Origin: Physella acuta
Taxonomy: Eukaryota; Mollusca; Gastropoda; Physidae
Reading direction: 5' to 3'
Length of the DNA stretch: 64,000 nucleotides
Assembly: GCF_028476545.1 (NCBI RefSeq)
Contig: NW_026731683.1
Location: 276,501-340,500, forward strand
Under the pieces are notes generated by a model. The model ran no database searches. It was given only the letters and a program-made list of their open reading frames with translations, and was not told where the DNA came from. The translations under genes were made by a program, and so were the position numbers. Shown piece after piece: positions 61,901-64,000 of the stretch. Within the stretch, counting starts at the first letter, position 1. Each line of letters starts with the position of its first letter.

Positions 61901-62100
61901 CCAGCCAACAAACTTTCATCAAATACTCCTTCATTAATGAAATGAACAACAATTTTATCTCTCAACACCTCTGACTTCTGCGTAACAGAATAATCCAATT
62001 TCAATTCCTTAACAACACTAACCAAAACTTTTCTACTCAACTTTTCTACATCTTCAACAGTAGGATTAGCCAAAAAAGACTCCATAACACTAACTTTCAA
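58912..62100 (-). CDS. Gag-protease-integrase part of the LTR retrotransposon
   Basis: 1,062 codons. The N-terminal third is Gag: a charged coiled-coil stretch (LEKEKVTLEKEKVALEKQEL) at about residues 80-120, then a capsid-like region ending in a block resembling the SCAN fold (FEKLRSLILREEFLSSLPEE). A CCHC knuckle CQFCKRPGHLVKDC follows at about 350, then the aspartic protease DTGAS at about 470. The integrase zinc-binding domain has HDHPMSAHPG and CRSCTNC, and its core has DCVGPLP, QTDQGSNF and the HPQSQGVLERFH block with the last catalytic acid. In most Ty3/gypsy elements integrase lies after RNase H; here it lies before reverse transcriptase. Confidence 0.9.
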   Translation of the reverse strand: MKVSVMESFLANPTVEDVEKLSRKVLVSVVKELKLDYSVTQKSEVLRDKIVVHFINEGVFDESLLAGVLLREEKTLEKVELEARIALEKEKVTLEKEKVALEKQELEAKIALDKRRLELEFGQVSDVTSLVDPKKLSVGQVIAKFGKLVPKFDETDLVVFFNSFESLAKICEWPETSITALLSSVLTGKAAKPYQALSHDVQNNYSLVKTAILKAYALTPEAYRTKFRTLRKLPTQSYVEFLFEKEKIFSRWLHSEEVSEFEKLRSLILREEFLSSLPEEIRLHILDNKITDIQKAAESADTYMLVHKKPPVSGNRLNPVLPLFGSNPPVGQHVKALQSREKPRSTLNRRAVCQFCKRPGHLVKDCYKRLQNNREVVRTSAHYALSPQAASSTMNSRIQKDSNPKCPQEGSQVSTHYVQSHFDCSRHHPVSSESTDLERSRKVDFSSFIAEAIISKPGDPLSQKNITVLRDTGASQSLLLKSSMGISPETNTGRISIIQGVGTKSTVVPLHKFALKHHLVEGEVILGVIDSIPVPGVHLLLGNDLAGSKVYPCTVSDPFSTVPDNDNELYPACAVTRSQTKQLADTTSEPHLPSSSRNSTPKLESMLPENTSLGLPLRISQEDIVKAQQVDAELKATVEKSLSSDDGEYFAENGLFFRRAIPVIASPAEPWLGKNQLWIPPPYRHEILKLAHDHPMSAHPGVTKTTAKIKELFFWPKMRKDVSRYCRSCTNCQLAGKPNQTIPKAPLSPIPVLEEPFSKIVMDCVGPLPKTKAGNEYLLTFMCSSTRFPEAFPLRNIKAKTVVRAMTRFFTTFGLPRIVQTDQGSNFTSHHFQEALAKLGVTHITSSAYHPQSQGVLERFHQTLKTMLRTFANSNTQWDESVPWIIFAARDCVQDSLGYSPFQLVFGHSVRGPLKLIHERWTGTSDHPVENFDDFHVRLKAVCEMAHKNLRKAQVRMKELYDKSSCKRTFNPGDKVLVLVPNLNNALSLRYCGPFTVHSKLSDLNYVVNTPDRRKKQTVYHVNSLKKYYDNCNNFQSTAKITLPVCSNVSDDVIHDKLKPPF

Positions 62101-62335
62101 ATCACAACAAGCCTAGATCCTTTGAATTAATACACAGCGTTGGGCCGTGTACTTGACCTCTAAATGTAGGACGTGACACGTCTGCTTATTTGACCTAGAT
62201 ACTCTAGCCTGAGCGCGCGTTGTAAGAACACTGCGCTACTGGATATAAAAACAACTAAATCCAACTAACCTTAGTATTCAACTGATATAACCAACAACTG
62301 GAACGACAGATTAAATCCCGGACGGGCCCCCACTT

Positions 62336-63118
62336 TGTAACGTTAACCTATCTATCAGCCAAATAGAAGGAGAACGTCCCCGGATTCTTTTTTCGGGGTC
62401 ATATGCAAATGCCTTACGGCCTAAGTGGATGAACACTTAACACAACGACCACTAGGGCTCGAATTTAATGTCTAGGGAAGCTAGTGATACTATTGTAATT
62501 AACACTCATCCAATCTACATACGACCTCTTAATCAGCGAACACAGTTGTGGCAGAACACAAAGATGAACTAGATAAAATATTTAATGTATAAAATATCAA
62601 AAACCCAACTTACACAATGTAGGAAAAAACACTATCACAGATTTCTACACTGTCTAAAGAACAGCCACAGGCCACACAACACTGCTGTAGTTTCTAGAAT
62701 TACTTAGCGACAAGTAATATTAAACTAGAAGACTAAATCAACTCAAGAAAGCAAGGCACACACAGGTCTTAAGTACTCTCACGTTCAAATGGTCAGAGTC
62801 TATAGCCGGACAATATGGACGGCTGCCTGATCAAGGTAAAACTGCCTCGTAGACTGCCAGGTCAAGATAAACTGCCTCGTGTTGCGAGTGTGCAGTGCAA
62901 TTAAAGACTTCTGTGACAGGGGAGGTTATCCTCAACTCATGTCGCCATTGGTTGGGATAATCATCTGATCAGAATCATTCAATCAGATTTTAATGGAAAA
63001 TTTCTATGTCTCAAACACCTTAATAAGTCAGTGGAAAAACCCCAGGTGTTACACCATCATTCCATATAAGGAATTATACAATGTCAAAATAAAAATGACT
63101 CGACCTAAGTAGGTCACA
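62336..63118 (-). repeat. LTR, 5' copy of the retrotransposon
   Basis: 783 bp; one substitution relative to the other copy. Confidence 0.95.
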
Positions 63119-64000
63119 CTAACCACACAATCTAGCAAGATCTAACCACACAATCCTAGCAATATCAAACCACAAAATCTAACAATATCTAACCACACAA
63201 TCCTAACAAGATGCAACCACACAATCTAGCAATATCTAACCACACAATCTAACAATATCTAACCACACAATCTAACAATATCTAACCACACAATCTAGCA
63301 AGATCTAACCACACAATCCTAGCAATATCTAACCACAAAATCTAACAATATCTAACCACACAATCCTAACAAGATGCAACCACACAATCTAGCAATATCT
63401 AACCACACAATCCTAGCAATATCTAACCACACAATCTAGCAATATTTAACCACACAATCCTAGTAATATCTAACCACACAAACCTAGCAAGATCTATCCA
63501 CACAATCTAGCAATATCTAACCATACAATCCTAGCAATATCTAACCACACAATCCTAGCAATATCTAACCATACAATCTAGCAATATCTAACCACACAAT
63601 CCTAGCAATATCTTACCATACAATCTAGCAATATCTAACCACACAATCCTAACAAGATGCAACCACACAATCCTAGCAATATCTAACCACACAATCTAAC
63701 AATATCTAACCACACAATCTAGCAATATCTAACCACACAATCTAGCAATATCTAACCACACGATCCTAGTAAGATCTAACCACACAATCCTAGCAATACC
63801 TAACCACACAATCCTAGCAATATCTAACCACACAATCTAACAATATTTAACCACACAATCCTAACAATATCTAACCACACAATCCTAGCAATACCTAACC
63901 ACACAATCCTAGCAATATCTAACCACACAATCTAGCAATATCTAACCACACAATCTAGCAATATCTAACCACACGATCCTAGTAAGATCTAACCACACAA
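63119..64000. repeat. 23 bp satellite, right part, running off the window
   Basis: Continuation of the AACCACACAATCTAACAATA array after the retrotransposon. The TCCTAGCAATATCTAACC and CCTAACAAGATGCAACC variants are more frequent here than on the left. The array extends past the window's right edge, so its full length is unknown. Confidence 0.93.

Larger units (their letters stand above)
56196..63118 (-). mobile_element. Ty3/gypsy-type LTR retrotransposon, Gmr1-like domain order
   Basis: 6,923 bp with two 783 bp LTRs (56196-56978 and 62336-63118) that begin TG and end CA and differ at one position I could find, so the insertion is very young. It is flanked by a 4 bp duplication CTAA. Reading on the minus strand, a primer-binding-like TGGGGGCCCGTCC follows the 5' LTR after three bases and a purine-rich AAAAAGGGAGGGGA precedes the 3' LTR. 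Domain order is Gag, zinc knuckle, protease, integrase, reverse transcriptase, RNase H. The coding part lies in more than one frame and looks nearly whole, with about one or two breaks. It is inserted in the 23 bp satellite. Confidence 0.93.

Overview
The window is animal nuclear DNA: AT-rich, split genes with GT-AG introns, SINEs, hAT-type MITEs, LTR and Polinton-like elements, and many minisatellites. The HSPA12-type chaperone gene, the tRNA-headed SINE family and the repeat content suggest a lophotrochozoan, most likely a mollusc (perhaps a gastropod). That is inference; nothing in the window names the species.

One host gene dominates. It runs on the minus strand from an ATG at 45281 to a stop at 4358 in 12 coding exons. 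Every junction I placed keeps the reading frame, and the exons sum to 10,743 nt (3,580 codons plus stop). The last ~630 residues are an HSPA12-family HSP70-like ATPase. The first ~2,950 residues are a low-complexity, Ser/acidic/Lys-rich extension made of several different repeat families, carried almost entirely by two giant exons (2.2 and 6.7 kb). This chaperone with a giant disordered tail is the main discovery of the window.

The introns hold most of the other features. The 10.4 kb intron between coding exons 5 and 6 contains an 8,384 bp Polinton-like element (10574-18957) with 1,306 bp terminal inverted repeats, a 6 bp target duplication and a single protein-primed DNA polymerase B gene. 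It is much shorter than a usual Polinton, with no integrase or full capsid gene seen. hAT-type MITEs lie at 20022-20211 and 26137-26353, and a SINE fills most of the 413 bp intron 2. Minisatellites lie in introns 1 and 3, and one in intron 3 runs up to a splice donor.

From 45.3 kb to the right end I see no host gene. There are arrays with units of about 22, 28, 34 and 23 bp, SINE copies, (TA)n tracts and G/C runs. At 56196-63118 a young Ty3/gypsy-type LTR retrotransposon (minus strand, 783 bp LTRs differing at one site) sits inside the 23 bp satellite. Its domain order is Gag-PR-INT-RT-RH, with integrase before reverse transcriptase, as in the Gmr1 group.
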